A stretch of 64,000 bases of DNA from RUG100 sp963542695. Lineage in GTDB: Bacteria; Bacillota; Clostridia; Peptostreptococcales; Anaerovoracaceae. A model generated the notes under the pieces. It ran no database searches. It saw nothing but the letters and a program-made list of their open reading frames with translations, and was not told where the DNA came from. The first letter of the stretch is position 1; each line of letters starts with the position of its first letter. The translations under genes and the position numbers were made by a program. This document shows positions 1-9,068 of this stretch, in pieces. The stretch is from contig CAUTYX010000002.1 of the NCBI GenBank assembly GCA_963542695.1, positions 97,017 through 161,016 of the forward strand, written 5' to 3'.

Positions 1-95
1 GCATCGGCATCAATTACATCATACCCTTTTTCTCTTAAAAAGCTGCTGACCGTGGATTTTCCACTGCCGATACCCCCTGTTAAACCAATTATCAT
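1..95 (-). CDS. coaE: Dephospho-CoA kinase, N-terminal part (runs off the window)
   Basis: Only the first 31 codons are inside the window, reading from an ATG at position 95 leftward. The translation begins MIIGLTGGIGSGKSTV, the P-loop (GGIGSGKST) and N-terminus typical of dephospho-CoA kinase, which phosphorylates dephospho-CoA in the last step of CoA synthesis. It starts 14 bases after the polA stop and on the same strand, the polA-coaE arrangement common in Bacillota, so it is probably cotranscribed with polA. The rest of the kinase, including the lid and CoA-binding region, is not visible. Confidence 0.9.
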   Translation of the reverse strand, partial: MIIGLTGGIGSGKSTVSSFLREKGYDVIDAD

Positions 96-109
96 CTATC
101 ACACACTCT

Positions 110-2767
110 CTATTTCAGTTGGTACCAGTTACTGCCACGGTTTAAATCCACCGCCAAATCCACTACCAGATCCATAGCTTGCTCCATGGAATCAAGGAGA
201 ATTTGCCGGACTTCCTCTTCCTCTCCCGGTGCAACACGGATAATCAATTCATCATGCACCTGGAGAATAAGACGAGATTCATAGTTTTCCAGTGCCCGGT
301 ACACGCCAATCATAGCCAGTTTAATAATATCGGCGGCACTTCCCTGTATCGGACTGTTCATAGCCAGTCGTTCTCCAATTTGCCGTGTCATGAAATTTCT
401 GGCGCCGATTTCACTAATGTATCGTTTTCTTCCTGTAATGGTCAGTACATAGCCGTTATTCTTGCAAAATTCCACCTGACCATCCATGTAATCTTTTACC
501 GCCTGGTGTTTGGAAAAATATTCCGCAATATAGGAATCGGCTTCTTTTCTGGAAATGTGCAAGTTGTTGCTGAGACCAAAGGCACTCATTCCGTAAATTA
601 CACCAAAGTTAATGGCCTTGGCCCGGCTTCGCTGTAATGGCGTAATTTCATTTTCGGGAATCCCCAACACTCTTGCTGCCGTAGAACGGTGAATATCTTC
701 GCCGTTGTTAAAGGAATCAATTAAGGCCGGGTCACCACTTAAATGCGCCAAAACGCGCAGCTCAATCTGAGAATAGTCAGCCCCAATGAGTACTTCATCA
801 GGCGAGTCCGTAACAAAAGCTTTCCTAATGCTTCGTCCCAATTCCTGACGAACAGGAATGTTTTGCAGATTCGGCTCGCTGCTGCTGATTCTACCTGTGG
901 CTGCCACCGTCTGGTTAAAGCGAGCATGAATTTTCCCATCCTCATGAATAAGAGGAATCATGCCGTCAATATACGTCCCCTGCAGTTTGGTCAGCTGACG
1001 ATACTCTAAAATCAAAGGGATAATTTCGTGTTTATCGGCAATTTTTTCCAGTACATCGGCACTGGTAGAATACCCTGTCTTGGTTTTCTTTCCTGCCGGT
1101 AATCCTAATTTTTCAAACAAAATCAGTCCCAACTGTTTCGGGGATTTAATATTAAATTCCTCCCCGGCCAACCGGTAAATTTCTTCTGTCAATTGATCCA
1201 CTTCTGTTGCAATGCTACGACCAATATCTTCCAGTACCTGACGATCCACTGAAAATCCTTGGTATTCCATAGAAGCCATGACTTTAACAAGAGGCACTTC
1301 CACTTGGTACAGTACCTGCTCCAGCTCCTCTTCCACGATTCGTTTTTCCTGTATTTGTCGCAACATGTCAGCGTAAACAACCCACTGCAAACCATAAGCA
1401 GCAAAGTCAACGGTGTCATCATTTAAAAGATCCGTTTGCTGATGAGCTTTCATAAAATCTTCTTCTGCCTCTATGGCTACTTGAAAGTTTTCCTGAATCA
1501 AAACAGGAAAATCATAGCGACTGCGACCGGAATCCAACACATACTGGCACACTGCCGTATCGAAAGAAGTAGTAAATGCCTTGCTGCCGGCTTCCAGCAG
1601 CATGTAGTAATCGTTACGCAAATCGTGACCCACAAAGGAAAGCTGTTTTTCATTTATGAAAGCCGCCAGTTTATTAATCAGGATGGATTTCGATAGGTCT
1701 ACATAATAATATTTTTCGCCAACCAACATGGCAGCGCCATAATATATGACCGGATGGTGATGATCATTGTTACCAAAGAGCTTTAAAACAACGGTATCTC
1801 CTGTTTTAATGGCTGATTGCAATGTCGCCAGCTGTTTTTCGTCGGTGATAATCTCTTGTTGTATATTCCCTATTCGTTCCTGTCCGCCGGTAGTAGCTGC
1901 TTCTTCAACCGTCAGACTCTTAAGGAATTTATTAAATTCCAGCTTCTTATAAATAGCAACCAAATCCTCCACATTGGGATCTGTCCATTTGCAGTCTTCT
2001 AATTCAATATCCAACGGCACATTGGTATGAATGGTGGCAAGACGCTTACTCATAATAGCCAGCTGCTTGTTCTCTTCCACTTTTTCCCGCAATTTTCCTT
2101 TTAGTTTATCGGTATTTGCAAGAACACCTTCTACACTTCCAAAGTCCAGTATCATTTTCTTGGCAGTCTTTGGTCCCACTCCCGGCAGACCCGGATAGTT
2201 GTCAGAAGAATCGCCCATCAGACCCTTGTAATCAATAAACTGGGTAGGCGTAAATCCATATTCGTTTATCATTTCCGCCTTGTCATACAGATGAAATTCG
2301 GAAATACCTTTTTTCGTAATAAGAACTTTGGTAATATCCGTTGCCAGCTGCAATTCGTCTTTGTCACCTGTAATAATCAGTGGCACCAGACCGGCTTCTT
2401 CTCCTTGGCGTGCAACAGTACCGATAATATCGTCCGCCTCAAACCCTTCCAGAGAAAGCATAGTGATGTTCATGGCCTCTAAGATATCTTTTAAAAAAGG
2501 AATCTCCATAGCCAGCTCCGGCGGCATTTTCTTCCGACCGGCCTTATATTCTTCGTAGGCCTTGTGGCGAAATGTAGGTGCCGGCAAGTCAAAAGCTACT
2601 GCGATATAGCCGGAAGGATGATCCTTCTTTATTTTTTCCAGCATATTCAAAAACCCAAAGATTCCTTGGGTGTAAATTCCCTCTTTGGTAATCATAGGAT
2701 TCTGCATGGCGTAATACGCCCGAAACAGCAAACTGTTTCCGTCAATAATTATTATTCGATTATCCAT
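110..2767 (-). CDS. polA: DNA polymerase I
   Basis: 885 residues, full length for bacterial Pol I. The N-terminal ~290 residues are the 5'-3' (flap) exonuclease, with the DGNSLLFRAYYAM start and DKDELQL. The C-terminal polymerase domain carries motif A (DYSQIELRVLAHLSGDP), motif B (RSRAKAINFGVIYG) and motif C (QVHDELI). The central 3'-5' exonuclease domain looks inactive: the DxE of motif I is replaced by a LKLFGN stretch and the last acidic motif is also missing, although one Asp (RND) remains. This parallels the proofreading-deficient Pol I of Bacillus. It fills gaps during excision repair and Okazaki fragment maturation. It is followed by coaE. Confidence 0.97.
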   Translation of the reverse strand: MDNRIIIIDGNSLLFRAYYAMQNPMITKEGIYTQGIFGFLNMLEKIKKDHPSGYIAVAFDLPAPTFRHKAYEEYKAGRKKMPPELAMEIPFLKDILEAMNITMLSLEGFEADDIIGTVARQGEEAGLVPLIITGDKDELQLATDITKVLITKKGISEFHLYDKAEMINEYGFTPTQFIDYKGLMGDSSDNYPGLPGVGPKTAKKMILDFGSVEGVLANTDKLKGKLREKVEENKQLAIMSKRLATIHTNVPLDIELEDCKWTDPNVEDLVAIYKKLEFNKFLKSLTVEEAATTGGQERIGNIQQEIITDEKQLATLQSAIKTGDTVVLKLFGNNDHHHPVIYYGAAMLVGEKYYYVDLSKSILINKLAAFINEKQLSFVGHDLRNDYYMLLEAGSKAFTTSFDTAVCQYVLDSGRSRYDFPVLIQENFQVAIEAEEDFMKAHQQTDLLNDDTVDFAAYGLQWVVYADMLRQIQEKRIVEEELEQVLYQVEVPLVKVMASMEYQGFSVDRQVLEDIGRSIATEVDQLTEEIYRLAGEEFNIKSPKQLGLILFEKLGLPAGKKTKTGYSTSADVLEKIADKHEIIPLILEYRQLTKLQGTYIDGMIPLIHEDGKIHARFNQTVAATGRISSSEPNLQNIPVRQELGRSIRKAFVTDSPDEVLIGADYSQIELRVLAHLSGDPALIDSFNNGEDIHRSTAARVLGIPENEITPLQRSRAKAINFGVIYGMSAFGLSNNLHISRKEADSYIAEYFSKHQAVKDYMDGQVEFCKNNGYVLTITGRKRYISEIGARNFMTRQIGERLAMNSPIQGSAADIIKLAMIGVYRALENYESRLILQVHDELIIRVAPGEEEEVRQILLDSMEQAMDLVVDLAVDLNRGSNWYQLK

Positions 2768-2862
2768 TTTTCACCTCATCTCACATTCTAACAGATTGGT
2801 CAACCATTGCCAACAGTCGCATTTTTACCCTCTTGCCCTTTTCCTATGGTTTTTTCCTGTGC

Positions 2863-2877
2863 TATAATTTCCCTATG
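2863..2877 (+). promoter_or_regulatory. TATAAT -10 box immediately before dinB; possible leaderless start
   Basis: A perfect TATAAT at 2863-2868 ends six bases before the dinB ATG at 2875. Transcription starting about seven bases after the -10 box would begin on the ATG itself. No Shine-Dalgarno sequence lies between them. The -35 region is poor (no good TTGACA at 16-18 bp), so this is a moderately supported promoter and the leaderless mRNA is an inference. Confidence 0.45.
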
Positions 2878-4191
2878 GAAAGAGTAATATTACACTGTGA
2901 TATGAATAGTTTTTACGCCAATGTGGAACTGCTGGATTACCCTGAGCTGTTGGATGTACCGGTTGCCGTCTGTGGGAATCCTTCCAGTCGCCACGGCATT
3001 GTATTGGCCAAAAACCAGCCGGCAAAGAATTTTGGGATAAAGACCGCAGAAACCATCTGGCAGGCAAAAAAGAAATGTCCGAACCTGGTATTATTGTCAC
3101 CACACCACGAAAAGTACACAGCATATTACCGCATTATTAACGGGATTTATGGACGCTTTACCGATATGGTGGAACCCTTTAGTATTGATGAATCTTGGTT
3201 GGATGTTACTGCCAGCCAAACACTCTTTGGTACCGGCAAGCAAATCGCCGATACCATTCGCCAAACTGTCAAAGAAGAAACCGGTCTTACCTTATCGGCC
3301 GGTGTCTCTTTTAATAAAATCTTTGCCAAAATGGGAAGCGAATACAGAAAACCCGATGCCACCACTGAAATCACTCCTTCCAATTACAAAGATATTCTCT
3401 GGCCTATGGCCATTGAAGAGATGTTTATGGTGGGAAAAGCAACGGCCGCCAAATTAAAGCAAAACAATTTCCATACTATCGGCCAAGTTGCTTTGGCTAA
3501 AAAGGAAACCATTGTGGCTCTACTAGGATCTCATGGTTCCGACCTTTGGGACAATGTAAACGGAAAAAACAATAGTCTCGTCTCCTTTCAGAGCCAGAAA
3601 CGACAATTGCAATCCATCGGTCACGGCATGACCTTCCCCAAGGATCTGTCAGACCCCAAAGACATTTGCACCGCCGCCTTGGCTTTATCTGACAAGGCCA
3701 CAGCTCGCCTTCGTCGCCATCATCTAAAAGCCGGTGGTGTAAAAATCGACATTAAAGATCCAAATTTTCATCTCTTGTCTCGCCAAGCTCAGCTGCCTAC
3801 CGCAACAAACGTCCGTCAGGATATCTACAACCTCGCGCTCCAACTGCTTAGCGAAGCCTTAGGATATGCCATAGGCGGCACCTCCGCTCCCAAACTCTCC
3901 GGTAGTGGAGGCAAAAAATCAAAAACATGGAAAAAAGGCGCTCCCATACGCCTTCTAACCATTACCTGTATCAACCTTACGGATGCTGCCCAAGGAGAGC
4001 AGCTTAGCCTGTTTGACGCTTCTTTTAATAAGCAAAATGAGAAACTATCCAACCTTAACGATGCCATGGATGAAATTCGTGACAAGTTCGGCAGCAGTGC
4101 CATCACCTACGGGCGCATCGTCAACAACGACATTGGCCTAGATACCAAAACCTACGCCGAATCCCATAAAAAAGACGATCCGGAGAAATAA
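2875..4191 (+). CDS. dinB: DNA polymerase IV (Y-family translesion polymerase)
   Basis: 438 residues from the ATG at 2875. A TTG-initiated extension to 2833 exists, but it reads through the -10 box and is unlikely. The N-terminus MERVILHCDMNSFYANVE and the palm motif SIDESWLDV supply the metal-binding acidic residues of Y-family polymerases. The middle contains the helix-hairpin-helix thumb and little-finger domain. Near the C-terminus QLSLFD matches the beta-clamp-binding motif. A Gly/Ser/Lys-rich insertion (SGSGGKKSKTWKKG) sits between the little finger and the clamp motif. Copies past lesions with low fidelity. It is convergent with dnaE and divergent from polA, so it has its own promoter. 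Confidence 0.93.
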   Translation: MERVILHCDMNSFYANVELLDYPELLDVPVAVCGNPSSRHGIVLAKNQPAKNFGIKTAETIWQAKKKCPNLVLLSPHHEKYTAYYRIINGIYGRFTDMVEPFSIDESWLDVTASQTLFGTGKQIADTIRQTVKEETGLTLSAGVSFNKIFAKMGSEYRKPDATTEITPSNYKDILWPMAIEEMFMVGKATAAKLKQNNFHTIGQVALAKKETIVALLGSHGSDLWDNVNGKNNSLVSFQSQKRQLQSIGHGMTFPKDLSDPKDICTAALALSDKATARLRRHHLKAGGVKIDIKDPNFHLLSRQAQLPTATNVRQDIYNLALQLLSEALGYAIGGTSAPKLSGSGGKKSKTWKKGAPIRLLTITCINLTDAAQGEQLSLFDASFNKQNEKLSNLNDAMDEIRDKFGSSAITYGRIVNNDIGLDTKTYAESHKKDDPEK

Positions 4192-4239
4192 CAGCAAGAC
4201 TGCCAAATTGTTTTCTACTGTATTATTTCCTTCACTGCG

Positions 4240-7200
4240 CTATTTTCTTCGTAAAATTTCTTTGGTAATTTTTACGTTTTGGCTGCCGGCTATCTCTTCC
4301 AGCTCTGCCATATTTTCTTCAGTTACAGCAAAATGCATATCCACGCCGGCTTTAAAAGAATGACCACCCATATATAAAAGAACCGGAGAGTTTCCGTGGT
4401 GATTCCTAAGAAATTGGCCGATTTTTTCCATGGCACCTTCATCAGACACTTTTATTTTTACTGTATCCACCAGTCCCAAAGATGTAATATCGGTAATGCG
4501 ATTTGCCAATAGTTTCGGTTGTTCTTCTTCCCGCATGCTAATGGTACCGCGTATGGCTAAAATCGCATCTTCTTGTAATAGCTGCCCATGTTTTTCGTAA
4601 GTATTTGGAAATACAATTACTTCGAAAGCCCCATAAAAATCTTCCAAGGTAACAAAAGCCATTTGTTGGTTTTTCTTTGTAATAAGTTTTCGAATATTGG
4701 TGATGATGCCTGCCATTACAGCTTGCTGCCCATCTGCAACAGTAGTCCCTGCTTCCAGTTTATGATCACCGGATTCCTCTTTTTCCACTTCTATGGCCAG
4801 ATCCGATGATTTCAGCGAGGCGTAGCGATCGATAATTTCCTTGTATTCGTTTAGCGGATGGTCTGTCAAATAAACACCCAGCATTTCCTTTTCCATAGCA
4901 AGGAGTCGATCTTTGCTAAAGTTTCTAATATCCGGCAAGGACGCCGTTGCCGCGTCCACTTCCATTTCCTCTGTATTGGTAGTAAACAGCGACATTTGAC
5001 CGGCAATGTTCTTCTTAGATCTGTTTTGCGCCGAGGTAATCAGCGTTTCGTATACCGCCATATGTTGTGCCCGATTGGGGTTCATGGAGTCAAAGGCGCC
5101 GGCTTGGATTAGTGATTCAATAGCTTTTTTATTGATATCCTTGATTTCAATTCCATTAATAAAGGAAAAAATATCATCGGCAGGTCCATTTTTTACTCGT
5201 CCGTCTACAATGGCATCAATAACACCTACTCCGACATTTTTAACCGCCAAAAGACCAAAGCGGATGTTGCCGTTTACCACAGTAAACTTTCTGCCGCTTT
5301 CCCGCACATCCGGCGGCAACACCTGAATACCCATGTCCACGCAGTTGCGAATGTATTTGGAAGTCTGCACAGAATCCCCCATGACAGAAGACAGCAATGC
5401 CGCCATAAATTCCACCGGATAATGAGCTTTTAACCATGCCGTCTGGTACCCGACAACGGCATAGGCAGCCGCATGGGATTTATTAAAGGCATATTCGGCA
5501 AAGCTTACCATCTGGTTAAAGATTTCTTCTGCCGTTTCTTTCGGAACCTTATTTGCCACCGCACCCTTAATAAAGTCTTCTCGCTCAGAAAGCATCACAT
5601 CCATTTTTTTCTTTCCCATGGCACGGCGCAAATTATCCGAACGACCATAGGTATATCCGGCCAGATCACGGACAATCTGCATAACCTGTTCTTGGTATAC
5701 CATGCAACCATACGTAACAGAAAGAATCGGTTTTAACAACGGATGAAGATACCGAACCTGTGACGGATTTCTTTTGTTGGCAATATATGTAGGAATAGAA
5801 GCCATAGGACCGGGTCGGTACAAAGAAATACCGGCCACGATATCTTCCAGGCAGTCCGGCTTTAAATTTTTCATAAACTGGGTCATACCTTCCGATTCCA
5901 GCTGAAAAACCCCCGGTGTATTGCCGGATGCAATTAAATCAAAGACCTGCGGATCATCATAGCTGATGGTTTCCATGTCAATTTTAATGCCATGTTCTTC
6001 TTCAATCATCAACAACGCATCGCGGATAACCGTCAGATTTCTAAGACCCAAAAAGTCCATTTTCAAAAGCCCCAGCTCCTCAATGTTATTTTTTTCAAAC
6101 TGGGTATTGACACCTTTGTCATTGACAAACAAAGGTACCATTTCATCAATAGGATCTTTTGTAATCAGAACGCCGGCAGCGTGGGTAGTGGTGTGACGAG
6201 GCATTCCTTCAATGGCACGGCTCACATCCAGCACCTGTTTTACCAACGGCTCGCTCTCATATCGTTCTTTCAATTCAGGATTTAACGCAAGGGCCTGATC
6301 AATGGTAACCTTGGGACCTGCCGGTATAGCCTTGGCGATGGCATCGGTTTCTGCATAGGAAACTTCCAGTACTCTAGCTACATCTCGCACAGCCTGTCGT
6401 GCCTTCATAGTACCAAAGGCACAGATCTGAGATACTTTGTCAGCACCGTATTTGTCAATTACATACTGAATGACTTCTCCCCGGCGATCATCGCAAATAT
6501 CCACGTCAATATCCGGCATGCTGACGCGTTCCGGATTTAAAAATCGCTCGAAAATCAGATTATAGCGAAGAGGATCAATATCAGTAATTTTCAATGTATA
6601 GGAAACTAAGCTTCCTGCAGCCGAGCCACGCCCCGGCCCCACTACAATATCGTGAGACTTGGCATAGTTTATAAAATCCCAAACAATCAGAAAGTATTCC
6701 ACATAGCCCATTTGCTGGATAATATCAATTTCATAATTCAGCCGTTGCCAAGTGGCATCATCGGGTTTTATGTATCGTTCCACCAGACCTTTTTCGCAAA
6801 GGTGACGCAAATACCCCGGATTATCAAATCCTTCCGGTGGAATAAATTCCGGCAGATGCAGCTTACCAAATTCAAAAGTCACATTACATTGTTCTGCGAT
6901 CTTAGCCGTATTATCACAAGCTTCGGGAATAGAGGAAAAAATTTGCCGCATTTCCTCTTCGCTTTTTAGATAAAATTCATTGTTGGGAAACCGCATTCGA
7001 TGTTCATCATTCATATGGGCACCGGTCTGAATACAAAGCAGCACATCGTGAGGTGCTGCCGACTCTGCCGTCACGTAATGGACATCGTTGGTCGCTGCAA
7101 AGGGTATCCCCAGTTCCCGGTGAAGCCGTTTCATATCCGGTAAAATAGCCTGTTCTTCTTCTAATCCTTGGTCTTGCAATTCCAAATAAAAATTACCTTC

Positions 7201-7698
7201 TCCAAAGATTTCCAACAGCTCTGCCGCCTCTTTTTTAGCACCTTCATAATCCCGATTCAAAAGATGATGCTGTACTTCACCGGCCAAACAAGCCGATAAG
7301 GCAATCAGCCCTTCTCTGTGTTCTCTAAGGACTTCCTTGTCGATACGAGGCTTGTAGTACAGACCCTGGGTATATCCAATAGAAACAATTTTAACAAGGT
7401 TTTTGTACCCTTCATTGTTTTTGGCAAGCAAAATCAAATGGCCCTGTCTCTTGTCCTTGACAGAATCTTTTTGGTGACGGGAACGAGCCGCCGTATACAC
7501 TTCGCAGCCAATAATTGGTTTGATTCCCTGTTTTTGGCATTCTTTATAAAAATCAACGACGCCAAACATGACGCCGTGATCGGTAATAGCCAGAGAATCC
7601 ATCCCCAGCTCTTTGGCTCTTTTTACTACTTTGTCGATTCTAGCCGCTCCATCAAGAAGGGAGTACTCTGTATGTACGTGTAAATGAGTAAATGCCAT
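4240..7698 (-). CDS. dnaE: DNA polymerase III alpha subunit, DnaE type
   Basis: 1152 residues, a normal length for DnaE. An N-terminal PHP domain (HLHVHTEYSLLDGA, DHGVMFG) is followed by the C-family polymerase core with the catalytic PDIDVDICDDRR signature. Then come a helix-hairpin-helix region, a clamp-binding-like QMSLF near residue 880 and a C-terminal OB-fold (residues ~990-1070). Replicative or lagging-strand polymerase of Bacillota. The ATG at 7698 has an AGAGG ribosome-binding site. It is the last gene of a same-strand run starting with typA, 35 bases after the small Cys-rich gene, suggesting partial cotranscription. Confidence 0.96.
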   Translation of the reverse strand: MAFTHLHVHTEYSLLDGAARIDKVVKRAKELGMDSLAITDHGVMFGVVDFYKECQKQGIKPIIGCEVYTAARSRHQKDSVKDKRQGHLILLAKNNEGYKNLVKIVSIGYTQGLYYKPRIDKEVLREHREGLIALSACLAGEVQHHLLNRDYEGAKKEAAELLEIFGEGNFYLELQDQGLEEEQAILPDMKRLHRELGIPFAATNDVHYVTAESAAPHDVLLCIQTGAHMNDEHRMRFPNNEFYLKSEEEMRQIFSSIPEACDNTAKIAEQCNVTFEFGKLHLPEFIPPEGFDNPGYLRHLCEKGLVERYIKPDDATWQRLNYEIDIIQQMGYVEYFLIVWDFINYAKSHDIVVGPGRGSAAGSLVSYTLKITDIDPLRYNLIFERFLNPERVSMPDIDVDICDDRRGEVIQYVIDKYGADKVSQICAFGTMKARQAVRDVARVLEVSYAETDAIAKAIPAGPKVTIDQALALNPELKERYESEPLVKQVLDVSRAIEGMPRHTTTHAAGVLITKDPIDEMVPLFVNDKGVNTQFEKNNIEELGLLKMDFLGLRNLTVIRDALLMIEEEHGIKIDMETISYDDPQVFDLIASGNTPGVFQLESEGMTQFMKNLKPDCLEDIVAGISLYRPGPMASIPTYIANKRNPSQVRYLHPLLKPILSVTYGCMVYQEQVMQIVRDLAGYTYGRSDNLRRAMGKKKMDVMLSEREDFIKGAVANKVPKETAEEIFNQMVSFAEYAFNKSHAAAYAVVGYQTAWLKAHYPVEFMAALLSSVMGDSVQTSKYIRNCVDMGIQVLPPDVRESGRKFTVVNGNIRFGLLAVKNVGVGVIDAIVDGRVKNGPADDIFSFINGIEIKDINKKAIESLIQAGAFDSMNPNRAQHMAVYETLITSAQNRSKKNIAGQMSLFTTNTEEMEVDAATASLPDIRNFSKDRLLAMEKEMLGVYLTDHPLNEYKEIIDRYASLKSSDLAIEVEKEESGDHKLEAGTTVADGQQAVMAGIITNIRKLITKKNQQMAFVTLEDFYGAFEVIVFPNTYEKHGQLLQEDAILAIRGTISMREEEQPKLLANRITDITSLGLVDTVKIKVSDEGAMEKIGQFLRNHHGNSPVLLYMGGHSFKAGVDMHFAVTEENMAELEEIAGSQNVKITKEILRRK

Positions 7699-7733
7699 AG
7701 TAAACCTCTAATCTTTGTAGTTTCACAATGCTG

Positions 7734-8033
7734 CTATTTCAGCTTGGCTTGCTCTACCAAATCCTTGGACTTTTCCATTATATACTCATAGGCTTTGGCT
7801 CCGTGTGGCACAAGACAGTTACTGCAATCCTTAATACCCCATGGATTATCATAGGTAAAGTTGCCTCCGCATTTGTCTTTTAGCAAATACAGCGGGCAGT
7901 AACAAAAGAGACAATTAAAATGCTCCGGATTGTCTGTTTTATGACAGGGAAAGTATTCACATTGACTGTGCTGGAAGAACTTGTATTGCTCTTTTTTGTT
8001 ATTTTCTATATTGGTATTTTGATCTTCCTTCAT
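7734..8033 (-). CDS. Cysteine-rich small domain protein (putative metal-binding)
   Basis: 99 residues with ten cysteines clustered in motifs such as CEYFPC, CLFCYCPLY, CGG and CSNC. The central part resembles the cysteine-rich small domain family (PF04071), thought to bind a metal or Fe-S centre; its function is unknown. The first ~20 residues are Asn/Lys-rich and look disordered. The ATG at 8033 follows a GAGG site. It lies 3 bases after a small membrane protein gene and 35 bases before dnaE. Family assignment rests on the Cys pattern only. Confidence 0.7.
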   Translation of the reverse strand: MKEDQNTNIENNKKEQYKFFQHSQCEYFPCHKTDNPEHFNCLFCYCPLYLLKDKCGGNFTYDNPWGIKDCSNCLVPHGAKAYEYIMEKSKDLVEQAKLK

Positions 8034-8036
8034 CGG

Positions 8037-8234
8037 CTAGCCTCGTTTTCTTTCTGCTCTTTTTTTGGTATAAACACGCATCCATACTACCAACCAGTAC
8101 ACCACACCGGCACCAACAATTAAGAGAATAATCACTTTTGGTGTCTGTGGCAATCCAAAGATCTTACCGAAAAACAATGCGCCAATGACAAAAATCCAAA
8201 AGTAAATAATTCTTCCTGCTAGTGAATTTCCCAT
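8037..8234 (-). CDS. Small two-helix membrane protein
   Basis: 65 residues starting MGNSLAGRIIYFWIF. Two hydrophobic segments (residues ~8-25 and ~33-52) are followed by a strongly basic tail (TKKRAERKRG). The ATG at 8234 has an AGAGG site nine bases upstream. A longer TTG-initiated reading (to 8273) has no ribosome-binding site and is rejected. It sits between mscS and the Cys-rich gene, on the same strand and with small gaps. No family recognised. Confidence 0.7.
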   Translation of the reverse strand: MGNSLAGRIIYFWIFVIGALFFGKIFGLPQTPKVIILLIVGAGVVYWLVVWMRVYTKKRAERKRG

Positions 8235-8279
8235 TTTACAATCCTCTGTTCTTTCATCCTCTGCAAGTAACAACTATAT

Positions 8280-9068
8280 CTATTTTTCTTCCATGTGCAC
8301 ATGGACCTCTGTCTTTGGAATGCGAATATGTTCCTCTTCAAAGGCTTTTTTAATAGTCTCTTCCAAATAGTATCGCACCGGCCAATACTCTTCTGTAGCA
8401 GACCATACACGGAAGTCCAGTTCTACCGCCTCCGGACTTCTTTCGGCAATGCCGGTAAAAGGTGCCGGTTCCTTGTGTATCAAAGGACAAGCCGCTGCTG
8501 CCTTCTGCAATACAGCCATGGCTCTATCCGCATCTTCGTCCCAAGCAATACCTACTACCATATCCACCCGACGTGTGTCTTTTCGGGAATAATTGGTAAT
8601 GACAGCAGTATTAACTCTACCGTTAGGAATGGTCACTACCTTGTTATCATAGGTGGTCATCGTCGTAAGCAGCAAATCAATATGCTGCACTACACCGGTA
8701 GTACCATCAATGTCCACGTATTCCCCTTGGGAAAAAGGTTTGGTGATTAAAATCATAATGCCCCCTGCCACATTTCCCAAACTATCTTTTAGAGCCAAGG
8801 CAATAGCTGCACCACCGACACCCAGTACCGTTGCCACACCGGTAGTACGAATCCCCAAGCTTTCTAATATCATCATGATTAGCACTACCACCAACACTAT
8901 GCCGATGGCGTTATTAATAAAGCGATATAATGAGGGATCTACTTTATTACTTTTGGACATGGCTTTCTTTAAAATCTTTAAGATAATCTGAATAACCAAC
9001 AGTCCTACAAGAGCAATGATGACTACCTTTGCAATTTCAAGAAGTATATCAATGTGATTAGCCAACAT
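8280..9068 (-). CDS. mscS: Small-conductance mechanosensitive channel (MscS family)
   Basis: 262 residues. Three N-terminal hydrophobic helices (~10-110) end in the glycine/alanine-rich pore helix (VATVLGVGGAAIALALKDSLGNVAGG). The cytoplasmic beta domain follows (QGEYVDIDGTTGVVQHIDL, TIPNGRV) and then the alpha/beta C-terminal domain. It opens under membrane tension and releases solutes on hypo-osmotic shock. The start overlaps the end of typA by 11 bases, suggesting translational coupling. Confidence 0.93.
   Translation of the reverse strand: MLANHIDILLEIAKVVIIALVGLLVIQIILKILKKAMSKSNKVDPSLYRFINNAIGIVLVVVLIMMILESLGIRTTGVATVLGVGGAAIALALKDSLGNVAGGIMILITKPFSQGEYVDIDGTTGVVQHIDLLLTTMTTYDNKVVTIPNGRVNTAVITNYSRKDTRRVDMVVGIAWDEDADRAMAVLQKAAAACPLIHKEPAPFTGIAERSPEAVELDFRVWSATEEYWPVRYYLEETIKKAFEEEHIRIPKTEVHVHMEEK

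Noticed and set aside
2833..2874. TTG-initiated 14-codon extension of dinB
   Set aside because: It translates the -10 promoter region, lacks a ribosome-binding site, and the Y-family N-terminus starts exactly at ATG 2875.
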